A DNA stretch of 64,000 nt from Sulfurospirillum halorespirans DSM 13726 (GCF_001723605.1 NZ_CP017111.1:1240001-1304000); one strand, 5' to 3'; counted from the stretch's first letter, positions 23,745 through 33,344 are shown. Notes: a model not told the origin generated them from the sequence alone. Made by a program: numbers and translations.

Positions 23745-24662
23745 TTAGCCTTTAGTTTTTTTTTCTTCCAAAAACTGCAATAACGCTTCTAAAACAACCT
23801 GTGGTTTCTCTTCTGGTACAAAATGCCCGCATTCTTTTACCCCAAAACCTTGTACATCAGAGGCGTATTTTTGCCAGCCTTCCAGCACATTCCAGATGTT
23901 TCCCACAACACCATTGGCTCCCCAAAGAACGAGGAGGGGCGTTTGGATGGTGAACGGTCGGTCGCGTGTGTCATGTTCCAAGTCAATGCTTGCGGATGCT
24001 CTGTAATCTTCGCTGATCCCATGCACGGTTGCAGGATCGGAGTAGTGGCGAATGTACTCCTGCAACACCTCTTCAGGGAAGTTTTTTTGCGCTTCAGGAG
24101 TTGCTTTTTTAAGTAAATTGTTGCGGATAAAATACTCAGGATCAGCTCCTAAAAAGCGCTCAGGAAAGTCGTAGGCTTGGATGTAGAAAAACCAGTGCCA
24201 GTACTTCGTCGCAAACTCGCAGTTGGTTTGCTCGTACATGTCTAAGGTTGGAAGAATGTCCATCATTGTACAGGTAAGTACTTTTTCAGGATGATCCAGC
24301 ATCAAACGATGACACACGCGCGCCCCTCGATCATGCCCTACGATGTGGAATTTTGAAAAACCTAGCGTTTGCATCACGCTCACTTGGTCTTGTGCCATTA
24401 CCCGTTTGGAGTAGTTGGAGTGGTCACTCAAACCTTTGGGTTTGGAGCTATCGCCATATCCTCGAAGATCGGTGGCGATGACGGTGTACTTTTGCGCAAG
24501 GGTAGGGGCGATGTCGCGCCAAATGAGGTAACTCTCAGGATGCCCATGAAGCAGTAAAATCGCTTCCTCTCCACTGCCTCCAATGAGGGTGTTGATCTGA
24601 ATATTTTCCCCAACATCGATCATTTTTCGCTCAAATCCTTGAAAATAATCCGCAATTGCCAT
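23745..24662 (-). CDS. Alpha/beta hydrolase, haloacetate/fluoroacetate dehalogenase-like
   Basis: The 305-residue enzyme has the oxyanion loop LLHGHPESYLIWRDIAP, the nucleophile elbow GHDRGARVCHR with Asp in place of Ser near residue 115, KYWHWFFYIQ in the cap, and a late CGHFVPEEKP with the base His. Asp nucleophile, the two arginines of DRGARxxxR and the His-Trp of the cap are the features of fluoroacetate dehalogenases, which release halide from haloacetates. Epoxide hydrolase is the main alternative. Cytoplasmic; no signal peptide. Confidence 0.78.
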   Translation of the reverse strand: MAIADYFQGFERKMIDVGENIQINTLIGGSGEEAILLLHGHPESYLIWRDIAPTLAQKYTVIATDLRGYGDSSKPKGLSDHSNYSKRVMAQDQVSVMQTLGFSKFHIVGHDRGARVCHRLMLDHPEKVLTCTMMDILPTLDMYEQTNCEFATKYWHWFFYIQAYDFPERFLGADPEYFIRNNLLKKATPEAQKNFPEEVLQEYIRHYSDPATVHGISEDYRASASIDLEHDTRDRPFTIQTPLLVLWGANGVVGNIWNVLEGWQKYASDVQGFGVKECGHFVPEEKPQVVLEALLQFLEEKKTKG

Positions 24663-24760
24663 GATGCCACTCCATTATGTAATATGTGATATGTTATCAC
24701 GTTTGAGAAAAATAGCGTTCGAAATCTTTACATGTAAAGTTAAAAAAGTCTAAATGTGTT

Positions 24761-25636
24761 TCATTTTAGCAACAAAAAGGTGGCGATGGTCGAGATGGCG
24801 ATGCCGACGCACACTTCGATCGAGAGCGTGGTTCCTTCAAAAAGGTAGAGCAATACCGCGATGCTCGCGGGGCTTAGATAAACATACGCCATAACTTTTT
24901 TTGGACCGATCACAATGGAGGCTTTTTGGTAGAGATACACCGTAAAAAAAGTCGCAACGATGGCAAGATAGAGCAGATAATTCAACGCTTCGATGTTAAG
25001 GCGTTCCCACTCCAAGGGGATGTCAAAAAGCATTAAAGCCGTTCCCATCCAGATCGCCCCACCGATGAGCGTCATAAAGACCAGCACGCTCATATCATCC
25101 CCCACACGGTGAAGAAATTTGGTACAGATGGAGTAAAGCGCCATACTTAGCACCGCGGCTAAAAAGATCAGTTCACCTTGTCCGAGTGAAAAGTGCAGAA
25201 GAAGGTTGATGTCACCTTTAAAAACAACGATCAATGTGCCAATAATGCCGCAAACGTAGATCAACAGCTGCTTTTTGCTGATGCGTTCTTTAAAAAAGAA
25301 AATACACAAAATAGCCGTAACAAGCGGCACAAGCGTGTACAGTGTGCCTGTACTGAGAGCGGTGGTATACTCCAACGCTTTAAAAAATGCGATGAAATAG
25401 AGCGCGTAAAAAAGGCTGATGATCAGCGTGCGACCAAAGGAGGGAATAATGAGAGAGCGTTTTTTAGCACTTAAAAATACAAAAGGCGCTAGCGCACATG
25501 AGGCGATAAGAAAGCGCAGAAGATTAAGCGAAATGGGATGAATGACGCCTGCGAGTTTTTTAGAGATGATGAAAGAACCTGCGACCAAAAATGTGGCGAG
25601 AAGCACCATAAGATGCGCTTTAAATGCGTTTGACAT
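24761..25636 (-). CDS. EamA family (DMT) transporter
   Basis: The 291-residue protein has ten hydrophobic segments in two EamA repeats: LLATFLVAGSFIISKKLAGVIHP with ISLNLLRFLIASCALAPFVF, and ALYSICTKFLHRVG with LLYLAIVATFFTVYLYQKAS. Such carriers export amino acids or metabolites. The substrate is unknown. A palindrome copy lies just past its 3' end, and another in the spacer before the divergent second EamA-type gene. Confidence 0.87.
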   Translation of the reverse strand: MSNAFKAHLMVLLATFLVAGSFIISKKLAGVIHPISLNLLRFLIASCALAPFVFLSAKKRSLIIPSFGRTLIISLFYALYFIAFFKALEYTTALSTGTLYTLVPLVTAILCIFFFKERISKKQLLIYVCGIIGTLIVVFKGDINLLLHFSLGQGELIFLAAVLSMALYSICTKFLHRVGDDMSVLVFMTLIGGAIWMGTALMLFDIPLEWERLNIEALNYLLYLAIVATFFTVYLYQKASIVIGPKKVMAYVYLSPASIAVLLYLFEGTTLSIEVCVGIAISTIATFLLLK

Positions 25637-25790
25637 GAAAACCTTTTTGAAATTATTGGCGTTATTGTAGCAGATGAGAGATTAGGTGTGCTAAAAAAAT
25701 ATCTTTACATGTAAGGGTTATTTTTCAACCATAATGTACACGTGGGAATGGGTATAATACGCATCATTTATGGTGTAAAGAAGAGGTATT

Positions 25791-26741
25791 ATGGTTGCTC
25801 TCATTGCTCTTGGTCTGCTCTCCGCTCTTTTTTTTAGCTCCACGTTTGTGCTCAACCGTTTGATGAGCTTAGAAGGAGGGCATTGGATCTGGTCGGCGTC
25901 ACTGCGGTATGTTTTTATGATACTTTTTTTACTCATTGTGATTCGTCTTTTTCAAGGCAAAAAACCGCTTCAAGCACTGTTCAAACTTTTTGCAGAACAT
26001 TGGCTCTTTTGGACGGTGGCTGGGAGCATTGGGTTTGGTTGTTTTTACGCCCTTTTGTGTTTTAGTGCTGATTACGCACCTGCATGGGTGATTGCGGCAA
26101 CGTGGCAGTTGACCATTATCGCATCGCTCTTTGTTTTGATGCTCTTTGGAAGAACGTTTCCCAAACGTATTTGGATCTTTTCAACAATCATCGTCATCGG
26201 TGTGGGGCTGATCAATACTTCGCACATCACAACGTTTCATTTTGCGGAGTTTGCAAAAGGCGCTTTTCCAGTACTCATCGCCGCATTTTGTTACCCCTTT
26301 GGCAATCAACTCGTCTGGGAGTCCAAACACGGGCATAAACTTTTCCCCAAGATCGACTCGCCTTTACTGGAAAATGCGTTTAACAAAGTCTTTTTGCTCT
26401 CTTTAGGCTCACTCCCATTTTGGATCGTTTTAGTGGCATTTATCAATCCACCGATGCCCTCAATGGGGCAAGTGCTTAATACTTCGCTGGTCGCGCTGCT
26501 TTCAGGACTGGTGGCAACCACGCTCTTTTTATTGGCACGACATCAGGCACACAAGTCCAGCGAACTTGCCGCTGTGGATGCGACGCAAGCGAGTGAAGTA
26601 ATCTTTGCGCTTTTAGGCGAGATGCTCTTTTTAGGCACGGAACTGCCCAATGCACAAGCGTGGGCTGGGATGAGTTTGGTGTTTGTGGGGCTTGGATTTT
26701 TTATCTACTTTCAAGAAAAAAAGAGTCTTGTTGATGATTGA
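25791..26741 (+). CDS. Multidrug resistance efflux transporter family (DMT superfamily)
   Basis: The 316-residue protein has about ten membrane helices. The start ALGLLSALFFSSTFVLNRLMSLEGGHWIWSASLRY and the end SSELAAVDATQASEVIFALLGEMLF match the DMT subgroup usually named multidrug resistance efflux transporter. It is divergent from the EamA gene at 24761-25636. The actual substrate cannot be inferred. Confidence 0.82.
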   Translation: MVALIALGLLSALFFSSTFVLNRLMSLEGGHWIWSASLRYVFMILFLLIVIRLFQGKKPLQALFKLFAEHWLFWTVAGSIGFGCFYALLCFSADYAPAWVIAATWQLTIIASLFVLMLFGRTFPKRIWIFSTIIVIGVGLINTSHITTFHFAEFAKGAFPVLIAAFCYPFGNQLVWESKHGHKLFPKIDSPLLENAFNKVFLLSLGSLPFWIVLVAFINPPMPSMGQVLNTSLVALLSGLVATTLFLLARHQAHKSSELAAVDATQASEVIFALLGEMLFLGTELPNAQAWAGMSLVFVGLGFFIYFQEKKSLVDD

Positions 26742-26792
26742 TTCATTAAAATGAGTTACAATACGGAAAATCGTTAGAAGGATCTTTCCAAA

Positions 26793-27317
26793 ATGAAAAC
26801 GCTTAAAAAAGCATGGTGGATTATGGTAGTGTTCATAGGCGTATTAGCCTACGCTGAAAGCCCAAAAATGGCGCTTCCGTTTAACATCACGCCTGAGATG
26901 TACGCTTCATTTATGGCGCAAAATTTAGCCAACAATCTTCCACAGACCTTCAAGCATAAAGATCTCTCTTTGATCGTCACCAAAGTTTATGCGATGCAAA
27001 ACAAAGTCTTTTTCCAATCCACTACAACCCAGTACAAACAGGTCTTAGACGAGCTGAACAAATACCACACACTCCCCGATGATCTAAAAAAACAGTGCAA
27101 AGACTTTTCTAAAATTGCGATGGTGGACAAGGGCGTTGAGTACTATTTAAGTGTCGAAGAGGGCAGTAAAAAATTTGTGGTCAAATACGACAAAGAGGCG
27201 TGCTCTGAGAGTTTTGATCCTGCTCAAAAAATCTTCATTGGTGGGTATAACCGTTACGGAATGGATATGAACGGTGCGAGCAAAAAAGAGAATCTTGCGA
27301 AAAAATCCTCCAATTAA
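26793..27317 (+). CDS. Secreted protein of unknown function
   Basis: The 174-residue precursor has a signal peptide (AWWIMVVFIGVLAYAES). The mature part contains two cysteines (KKQCKDF and KEACSES) and a repeat-free alpha/beta pattern. I do not recognise the family. Its last codons and the next gene's end were copied in a tandem duplication: a related sequence recurs at about 28559-28592. Confidence 0.6.
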   Translation: MKTLKKAWWIMVVFIGVLAYAESPKMALPFNITPEMYASFMAQNLANNLPQTFKHKDLSLIVTKVYAMQNKVFFQSTTTQYKQVLDELNKYHTLPDDLKKQCKDFSKIAMVDKGVEYYLSVEEGSKKFVVKYDKEACSESFDPAQKIFIGGYNRYGMDMNGASKKENLAKKSSN

Positions 27318-28442
27318 CTAACGCACGCAGTTACGCCCCGCATCTTTAGCGGCATAGAGCTTTTTATCCGCGTGGATGTAGAGCTCATCGAGGCTTTTAA
27401 TGTGCTCCGAGAGCATCGCAAGGCCGATACTCACGGTAAAATTGAGCGTTGAGTCTCCATTATAGGCAACATTGAGTTGGCTTAGCTCTTCTTTGAGTTT
27501 TTCCATCTTGGCTCTGGCTTGTTCTTCGTTTACATGTAAAAGTAAAAATGCAAACTCTTCTCCACCCAGCCTTCCCACCAAATCTGTTTCTCGCAAGCTA
27601 TTCAAACAGTGTTTTGCCAGTACTTGCAAGACAGAATCACCCACAGGATGACCAAACGTATCATTGATGTTTTTAAAATGGTCAATATCAAGGATGGCAA
27701 AACCGATAGGAGTGTTATAGCGTTTGGCGCGTTTAAGCTCTTTTTCGGCTGATTCTAAGAAAAAACCTCGGTTGTAAAGAGAGGTCAGCGGATCGGTTTG
27801 GGCGAGTCTTTGAAGCTCTTTTTCCAGTATTTTGCGTCTTTCTATCTCTTCATTGAGTAATTTTTGCTCTAACAAAAGCGCTTGATGAGAGCGTGAACCA
27901 TGGTATTCCACCCAACTGCTAATAACGGCTACAACAAGATAGGAGATACCAAAACGTACTTGAAATGGGATATTGTAAACGGTATGAATTTCAGGAACAA
28001 AAAGAAAAAGCCCGATAATCATGCCTAAGAGTAAACAGCTCCATAAAAAGCCAAGACGATGTCCAAATAAAAAGATGATGCCAACAGGATAAATATAAGC
28101 CCAAAGAATACGAGAGTTTTCTGCATCAGCATGAAACACCATGTAAAGAATCAAAAAAGTGTAGAGAAGATTGGCGCCATGATAGAGCAGATAAGTCTTT
28201 TGGATGGTAGGAATGAGGAACAATGAGCCAAGCATATGCCCTGAAAAAAGTATGATTAAAAAGGCTAACGCATAATTATTGACGTAGACATTATAGGCGC
28301 CAGAACCAATGGCAACAGGTAACATCAAAAGAGCAATCCACACATAATGGTTGAGTTTAAAAATTTCCTCTTCATTATGAGAACGTGCTTTAGCAACAAT
28401 GAAATCAACAAGATGTTGAATGTTTTTAGCTAATGTAATCAT
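27318..28442 (-). CDS. Membrane-bound diguanylate cyclase (GGDEF), copy 1
   Basis: The 374-residue protein (from ATG 28442; the longer reading adds 17 residues) has about six membrane helices in the first 190 residues, a short coiled coil (LLEQKLLNEEIERRKILEKELQRLAQTDPLTSLYNR), and a GGDEF domain with the active site GRLGGEEFAFL. No I-site RxxD is evident where expected, so product inhibition may be weak. It is the downstream member of a tandem pair. Palindrome copy 27530 is in frame as LLHVN. Confidence 0.88.
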   Translation of the reverse strand: MITLAKNIQHLVDFIVAKARSHNEEEIFKLNHYVWIALLMLPVAIGSGAYNVYVNNYALAFLIILFSGHMLGSLFLIPTIQKTYLLYHGANLLYTFLILYMVFHADAENSRILWAYIYPVGIIFLFGHRLGFLWSCLLLGMIIGLFLFVPEIHTVYNIPFQVRFGISYLVVAVISSWVEYHGSRSHQALLLEQKLLNEEIERRKILEKELQRLAQTDPLTSLYNRGFFLESAEKELKRAKRYNTPIGFAILDIDHFKNINDTFGHPVGDSVLQVLAKHCLNSLRETDLVGRLGGEEFAFLLLHVNEEQARAKMEKLKEELSQLNVAYNGDSTLNFTVSIGLAMLSEHIKSLDELYIHADKKLYAAKDAGRNCVR

Positions 28443-28554
28443 GGTAGCTCTTTTTTTTAATTCTACATCGCAAGTGTGATAAAAGCGTTGCATTGAAAAA
28501 AGAACACAAGAAGAAATTAGGAAATAAAGCGTTATGTTTCAAAGATTCTTAGCT

Positions 28555-28592
28555 GTCAAGAAAATCTTGCGAAAAAAACCTCCAATTCATTA
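28555..28592 (-). repeat. Junction remnant of tandem duplication
   Basis: Sequence here (AATCTTGCGAAAAAAACC, then TCCAATTC) nearly repeats the end of the secreted-protein gene and the 3' end of copy 1 at 27291-27320. It shows the duplicated segment reached past the cyclase gene into its neighbour's 3' end. Confidence 0.75.
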
Positions 28593-29735
28593 GCGCACGC
28601 AGTTACGCCCTGCATTTTTTGCAAGATAAAGCTTTTCATCGGCTTGAATGTAGAGTTCATCGAGTCGTTTAATGCGTTTGTTCAACATCGCTAAGCCAAT
28701 GCTGACGGTAAAGTTGAGCGTAAGCCCTCCATCGTAGGGAACACTCAGTTGACTCAGCTCATCTTTGAGTTTTTCCATCTTCGCTCTGGCGTGCTCTTCG
28801 TTTACATGTAAGAGGATCAATGCAAACTCTTCACCACCCAAACGTGCGATCAAGTCCGTCTCGCGCAAACTGTGTTTACAATGCTGCGCTAATGCTTGAA
28901 GCACGCTATCGCCCACAGGATGACCCAGTGTGTCATTGATGCGTTTAAAATTATCAATATCGAGTACTGCAAAACAAAGCGAAGCGTCATAACGCATAGC
29001 ACGCTGGAGCTCTTTTTCTGCCAATTCCAAGAAATAGCCACGGTTGTACAGCAAAGTGAGTGTGTCGGTTTGGGCTAGGTGTTGAAGCTCTTTTTCAAGC
29101 ACGCGACGTCGCTCGATCTCCTCTTTGAGCAGTGCTTGCTCTAAAAAAAGAGCGTAATGCGTCTGCTGAGACTCTTTTTGATACCGCGCACGGTGGTACT
29201 CAACCCAACTGCTGATAAATGCAACGATCATATACGTAATGGCAAAACGAATTTGAAACGGAATGCTGTAGACGATATGGATCTGAGGAACAAATAAAAA
29301 AAGTCCGATGATCATGCCCAAAAAGAGACAACTGTACAAAAAGCCCAGACGATTGCCAAATAAAAAGATAACACTAATGGGATAAATATAAGTCCAAAGG
29401 ATGCGGGAATTTTCACTATCAAGATGCGAAACAACGTAAAGCATGAGAATCGCATACAGAAAATTGGCTCCGTGGTACAGTAGGTACGTTTTTTTAATTT
29501 TAGAGATAAGAAAAAGCGAGCCGATCGTGTAAGAGGCAAAAAGCATGATCAAAAAAGCCAATATATAATTGGCACTATACGCATTGTAAACACAGGCAAA
29601 AAGAGAAACAGGAATCATCAAAAACGCAATCCATACATAATGGTTAAGCCGTGAGAGCTCCTCTTCGTCAAAAGAGGGAGATTTCTCAACAATAAGATCC
29701 ACAAAATGCTGCATGTTTTTAGCCAGTGAAAGCAT
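28590..29735 (-). CDS. Membrane-bound diguanylate cyclase (GGDEF), copy 2
   Basis: The 381-residue protein is a close paralogue of the neighbour at 27318-28442 with the same six-helix sensor, coiled coil and GGEEF active site (ARLGGEEFALIL). An insertion of several residues (KESQQTHYA) lies before the coiled coil. ATG 29735 follows AAGAGG. Both copies end GRNCVR and both keep a palindrome copy (28802, as LLHVN) at the same codons, so the palindrome predates the duplication. Confidence 0.88.
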   Translation of the reverse strand: MLSLAKNMQHFVDLIVEKSPSFDEEELSRLNHYVWIAFLMIPVSLFACVYNAYSANYILAFLIMLFASYTIGSLFLISKIKKTYLLYHGANFLYAILMLYVVSHLDSENSRILWTYIYPISVIFLFGNRLGFLYSCLFLGMIIGLFLFVPQIHIVYSIPFQIRFAITYMIVAFISSWVEYHRARYQKESQQTHYALFLEQALLKEEIERRRVLEKELQHLAQTDTLTLLYNRGYFLELAEKELQRAMRYDASLCFAVLDIDNFKRINDTLGHPVGDSVLQALAQHCKHSLRETDLIARLGGEEFALILLHVNEEHARAKMEKLKDELSQLSVPYDGGLTLNFTVSIGLAMLNKRIKRLDELYIQADEKLYLAKNAGRNCVR

Positions 29736-29829
29736 GTTGCCTCTTTTTTTCTTATCATTGTACATTATTATCGTGACAAAGGCGTTGTATTTTACATGTA
29801 AACATAAAAAGTTACACTATAAAGCATTA

Positions 29830-31215
29830 CTAAGCTTTAAGGGTTTTCAGCCATATTGTTTGAAGAAGCTCTATCGCTTCTTCGATCTCTTTCTCCGATA
29901 GCCCTCCAAAGCCCATGCGAATCGCCTCCCATGTCTCACCGTAAAGATCACTCGCACAGTAAAGTTTGATACCTTGTTTGAGAGCATTGGCTTTTAATAT
30001 TTGCAGATCAATCGTGAGGGTAGGTCGTATCAAAATAGCAAGCCCACCGCCTTCACTGATGATCTCTATCATAGGTCCTAACGTGCTTTTGAGTCGCTCT
30101 TTCATCAGGTCGTGTTTCTTTCGGTTCAGGGTGCGGATTTTGCGAAGGTGTCGCTCCCAATGACCCCCTTTTATAAATAGTTCCAAGGTTTTTTGGGTAC
30201 ACAGTGAGACAGGGCAGTGTTGATGGCGCATCTGACATACTTTCGTGTACGCGTTTAAATAGCGATGCGGAAGCACGATGTAGCTCACACGAAGTGCGGG
30301 AGAAAGCGACTTGGAAAAGGTTCCAACATAAACAACATTCTCATCATGATCCAGTCCTTGCAGCGAAGGAATAGGGCGGTTTTGGTACCTAAGCTCACTG
30401 TCGTAATCATCTTCAATGATAACGCCCTGAACACGTTTTGCCCAATCTAACAACTTCATACGGTTATGAATAGGCATTGTAATCCCTGTTGGGTACTGAT
30501 GGGAAGGTGTAATGTAAACCAGTTTGGCTTTTGTTGCTTCCAGTTGATTGATGTTTAAGCCGTTGTGATCAACGTCAATGGGAACAATGTCATAACCGTA
30601 ATCTTCAAAGACCTTTCCCGTAGCAGGATACCCAGGATACTCAATGGCGATTCGTTGAAAGTGCTCTTTAAAGAGTGCGGCAAGACGGTTCATGGAGTCT
30701 GTAAATCCACCGCAAACAACGATTTGCGCTGCGTCACAGGTTACACCACGGGATGTGATAAGGTACTGCGCAATTTCGGCTCTAAGCCCTTGTTCGCCTT
30801 GAATGTCACCGTACGCCCCAAAATCCAAACTCTCTTTCATCGCTTTGATCAAAAGACGTTGCCACAGTTTCAAAGGGAACGCATCATGCGTCAACCGAGC
30901 GGGAAAAAAATCATAACGAATGAGAGGCTTTGTTTCAGAGATATTAAGAGGCGTCGTTAATGTGGGTGTACCATACTCGCGAAACGTGTCGGCAACAAAA
31001 TAGCCACTTTTGGGAATGCTCTCAATGTATCCTTCCGCATAGAGTTGTTTGTATGCCAGTTCAACGGTATTTTTACTGATGGTGTACTCTGTTGCCACTT
31101 TTCGAACCGAGGGAAGTTTTGCTCCTACTGAGAGGGAGTTTAAAATCTCCTCTTTCATGGCATCGTAGAGTTGTATGTAGAGTGGTTTTGTGGCTTCTTT
31201 GTCGAGGATATACAT
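29830..31215 (-). CDS. MocR/PdxR-type regulator (GntR HTH fused to aminotransferase fold)
   Basis: The 461-residue protein has an N-terminal winged helix (PLYIQLYDAMKEEIL, GAKLPSVRKVATEYTISKNTVELAYKQL) and a fold-type I aminotransferase domain with the PLP lysine in YVGTFSKSLSPALRVSY near residue 310. MocR proteins sense PLP or pyridoxal-linked compounds and control divergent genes. Here the divergent genes (31317, 31694) are FMN-binding PNPOx-fold proteins, which makes them the probable targets. Confidence 0.9.
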   Translation of the reverse strand: MYILDKEATKPLYIQLYDAMKEEILNSLSVGAKLPSVRKVATEYTISKNTVELAYKQLYAEGYIESIPKSGYFVADTFREYGTPTLTTPLNISETKPLIRYDFFPARLTHDAFPLKLWQRLLIKAMKESLDFGAYGDIQGEQGLRAEIAQYLITSRGVTCDAAQIVVCGGFTDSMNRLAALFKEHFQRIAIEYPGYPATGKVFEDYGYDIVPIDVDHNGLNINQLEATKAKLVYITPSHQYPTGITMPIHNRMKLLDWAKRVQGVIIEDDYDSELRYQNRPIPSLQGLDHDENVVYVGTFSKSLSPALRVSYIVLPHRYLNAYTKVCQMRHQHCPVSLCTQKTLELFIKGGHWERHLRKIRTLNRKKHDLMKERLKSTLGPMIEIISEGGGLAILIRPTLTIDLQILKANALKQGIKLYCASDLYGETWEAIRMGFGGLSEKEIEEAIELLQTIWLKTLKA

Positions 31216-31248
31216 AACTGACCCCTAAAATATTTCATTAACTGGCTC

Positions 31249-31277
31249 TTGTATTGAGTACAGATTGCGATTATAAT
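31249..31277 (+). promoter_or_regulatory. Promoter of PNPOx-fold operon
   Basis: TTGTAT (31249-31254), 17-bp spacer and TATAAT (31272-31277) lie 40 bp before the first gene's ATG, in the 101-bp region shared with the divergent MocR gene, so this is where MocR binding is expected. Confidence 0.6.
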
Positions 31278-31316
31278 ACCACAATTAAAATTTAAAAAAA
31301 CGCATTGGAGGCGTAA

Positions 31317-31685
31317 ATGATCTCAGAAAAATTAAAATCGGTGATGCAAAAAGAGGGAGCGGTTGCCATTGTCGCGCAAGGGAAGAACTTCCCCCATGTT
31401 GTCAACACATGGCATTCGTACGTGACGCTCAACGACGATTATCTCATACTTCCCGTAGCAGGAATGAACACGATGGAAGAGGCTTTGGCGAACGACAATA
31501 GGGTTTTAGTGACAGTTGGAAGCAAAGAGGTAGAGGGCTTGCACGGTGAGGGTGCTGGATTTTTACTCAATGGAAATGCAACGATTGTGTATGAGGGCGA
31601 TGAATGCGACCACATGAAAGCCAATTTCCCGTGGGCAAGAGCGGTGATGAAAATCGCGATTAAAGATTTTATCCAAACAACGTAG
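31317..31685 (+). CDS. PNPOx-fold FMN-binding protein
   Basis: The 122-residue protein fits the split-barrel flavin-binding fold: FPHVVNTWHSYVTLNDDYLILPVAGMNTMEEALANDNRVLVTVGS, then GEGAGFLLNGNATIVYEGDEC and a terminal helix. Likely a small flavoprotein reductase or binding protein. It heads a two-gene operon opposite a MocR regulator, so its role may link to vitamin B6 or flavin status. Confidence 0.75.
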   Translation: MISEKLKSVMQKEGAVAIVAQGKNFPHVVNTWHSYVTLNDDYLILPVAGMNTMEEALANDNRVLVTVGSKEVEGLHGEGAGFLLNGNATIVYEGDECDHMKANFPWARAVMKIAIKDFIQTT

Positions 31686-31693
31686 GAGTAATG

Positions 31694-32293
31694 ATGCGAA
31701 GAGCTGAATTTGAAGTGAATGATACCAAACGTATCGAGGAATTATTTGCAGAGTGTGAATATGGAACGCTCAGTTTGATGGATGATCTTGTGCCTTATGG
31801 CGTGCCTCTCAATTTTGTCTGGTATGAGAAGAGTCTCTGTTTTCATGGCTCCAAGGAAGGGCGTAAAATGGAGCTGATCGCCAAAAATCCAAAGGCGAGT
31901 TTTAGCGTGGTGAAGCCACTTTCTCTGATTCCTTCTTACTTTAGCAACACGCGCTCCGCTTCTCCAGCGACGCAATTTTTTATCTCAGCACATGTTACAG
32001 GGTTGATTGAAATCGTGAGCAATGCTGATCTGAAATGTTTGATGCTCACCTCACTTATGCAAAAGCTTCAGCCAGAAGGCGGTTACGATGCTATCGAAGC
32101 TACCAATCCCATTTATACAAAAATGATAGAACAAACAGGGCTTTTTCGCTTGAACCCAGAATCGATCTCGCTCAAATTTAAAGCAGGTCAAAACCTCACC
32201 GATGAGCGTAAAAAAAGCCTAATCGAAAAGTTACATGAACGCGGAAATACCCTTGATCTCCTCACGATAGAGATGATAAATCAGATGCGTTAA
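31694..32293 (+). CDS. PNPOx-fold flavoprotein, NimA-like
   Basis: The 199-residue protein begins MRRAEFEVND and has the CEYGTLSLMDDLVPYGVPLNFVWYEKSLCFHGSKEGRKMELI motif typical of NimA-type pyridoxamine 5'-phosphate oxidase relatives. NimA proteins reduce nitroimidazoles in some anaerobes, but this subgroup is broad. The second ATG (31694) has better spacing to AGGAG (31684-31688) than the first (31691). Same operon as the preceding small flavoprotein. Confidence 0.78.
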   Translation: MRRAEFEVNDTKRIEELFAECEYGTLSLMDDLVPYGVPLNFVWYEKSLCFHGSKEGRKMELIAKNPKASFSVVKPLSLIPSYFSNTRSASPATQFFISAHVTGLIEIVSNADLKCLMLTSLMQKLQPEGGYDAIEATNPIYTKMIEQTGLFRLNPESISLKFKAGQNLTDERKKSLIEKLHERGNTLDLLTIEMINQMR

Positions 32294-32417
32294 AGTCGAA
32301 AAGAGGCTTTACATGTAAAGCGCTCTTTATCTGCGTTTACCAGTCATTAACGAAAGAAGATTAACATTCCCAAAATATAATTCATTATTATATTTAGAAA
32401 CAGTTTAAAGGAAAAAC

Positions 32418-33302
32418 GTGAAATCGTTTGCATTTGGTTTAAGTGTTGCATGTTTAATGGGAGCTAATCTCTTTGCGCAAGAGAATTATATTGAGATTGG
32501 TGGTGGCTTTTTAAGTGAAAAAAATAATTTTTCAACAGACTCAAAATCGACCATCTCGAATTATGGGGAATCGGATAGTGATACAAGAGGAATTCCTTAT
32601 GGTGCGTTTAATTACACCTATCATTACGATAATGCCATTGCGTTTTATCTTGAGAGTCAAAAAGGGGATGTGCGCGTTGGTACCGCTATCGATAACCTGA
32701 ATTTTGGTTTTGTCATCAAACCTTTTGCAGAAGAAGAGTGGTCCAATCCCTTCCTTCTCAATCAAGACAGAAGCAAAACCGATGTCTCAGAAATGGGTGG
32801 TTATGTAGGCTATACGTTCAAGGCAGATGCCTATGAATTGGCACTTGAATATCAAGTCACCACCGTGGATTATGACAATGATGCGCTCTCTTCAACACTT
32901 AAAAGAGATGCAACACGTCATATTCTCTCAGCAAAAAACAGTTATAAAAATTATCTTTTTGGTTTGGAGTATGAAAAATACGATGCCGATGGTAAAGCCA
33001 GTGCTTACGATAAATACATGTCAGAAGTCGGCTATCAAGATACATTTTTTACAAATCTTTCGTTTTTTACAGCGTTGGGTATTGGTGTAAAAGAGTATGA
33101 CGCAACCAATCCAATACTGGGTAAAAAGATAGATGCAACGATTGTCAGTGCAACCGTTGCTCTAAAGCTGGACAATCCAATGGATTTTGGTAAGAATACC
33201 TATGTATCGCTTGCGCTTAAAGCAACGCAAGAAGATGCCAATCATGACTTCTACGATAAAGAGCAAATTGCTTCTATTGTCAGTGTGGGATATAAATTTT
33301 AA
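32418..33302 (+). CDS. Outer membrane beta-barrel protein (DUF2860-like)
   Basis: The 294-residue precursor has a signal peptide (FGLSVACLMGANLFAQE), alternating amphipathic strands rich in Tyr/Phe/Gly throughout, and an aromatic C-terminus (VSVGYKF), as in outer membrane barrels. The layout resembles DUF2860 proteins. Role and ligand unknown. It stands alone, with palindrome copies on both sides (32309 and 33321). Confidence 0.72.
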   Translation: MKSFAFGLSVACLMGANLFAQENYIEIGGGFLSEKNNFSTDSKSTISNYGESDSDTRGIPYGAFNYTYHYDNAIAFYLESQKGDVRVGTAIDNLNFGFVIKPFAEEEWSNPFLLNQDRSKTDVSEMGGYVGYTFKADAYELALEYQVTTVDYDNDALSSTLKRDATRHILSAKNSYKNYLFGLEYEKYDADGKASAYDKYMSEVGYQDTFFTNLSFFTALGIGVKEYDATNPILGKKIDATIVSATVALKLDNPMDFGKNTYVSLALKATQEDANHDFYDKEQIASIVSVGYKF

Positions 33303-33313
33303 GTTAGAGGAGA

Positions 33314-33337
33314 AGAGGCTTTACATGTAAAGCCTCT
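33314..33337. terminator. Palindromic terminator between convergent genes containing the dispersed palindrome
   Basis: The 24 bases are a perfect palindrome: AGAGGCT, then TTACATGTAA, then AGCCTCT. It lies between two convergent genes and ends 7 bp before the stop of the transaminase gene, so it could form a stem in either transcript. Confidence 0.6.
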
Positions 33338-33344
33338 GAATTGT

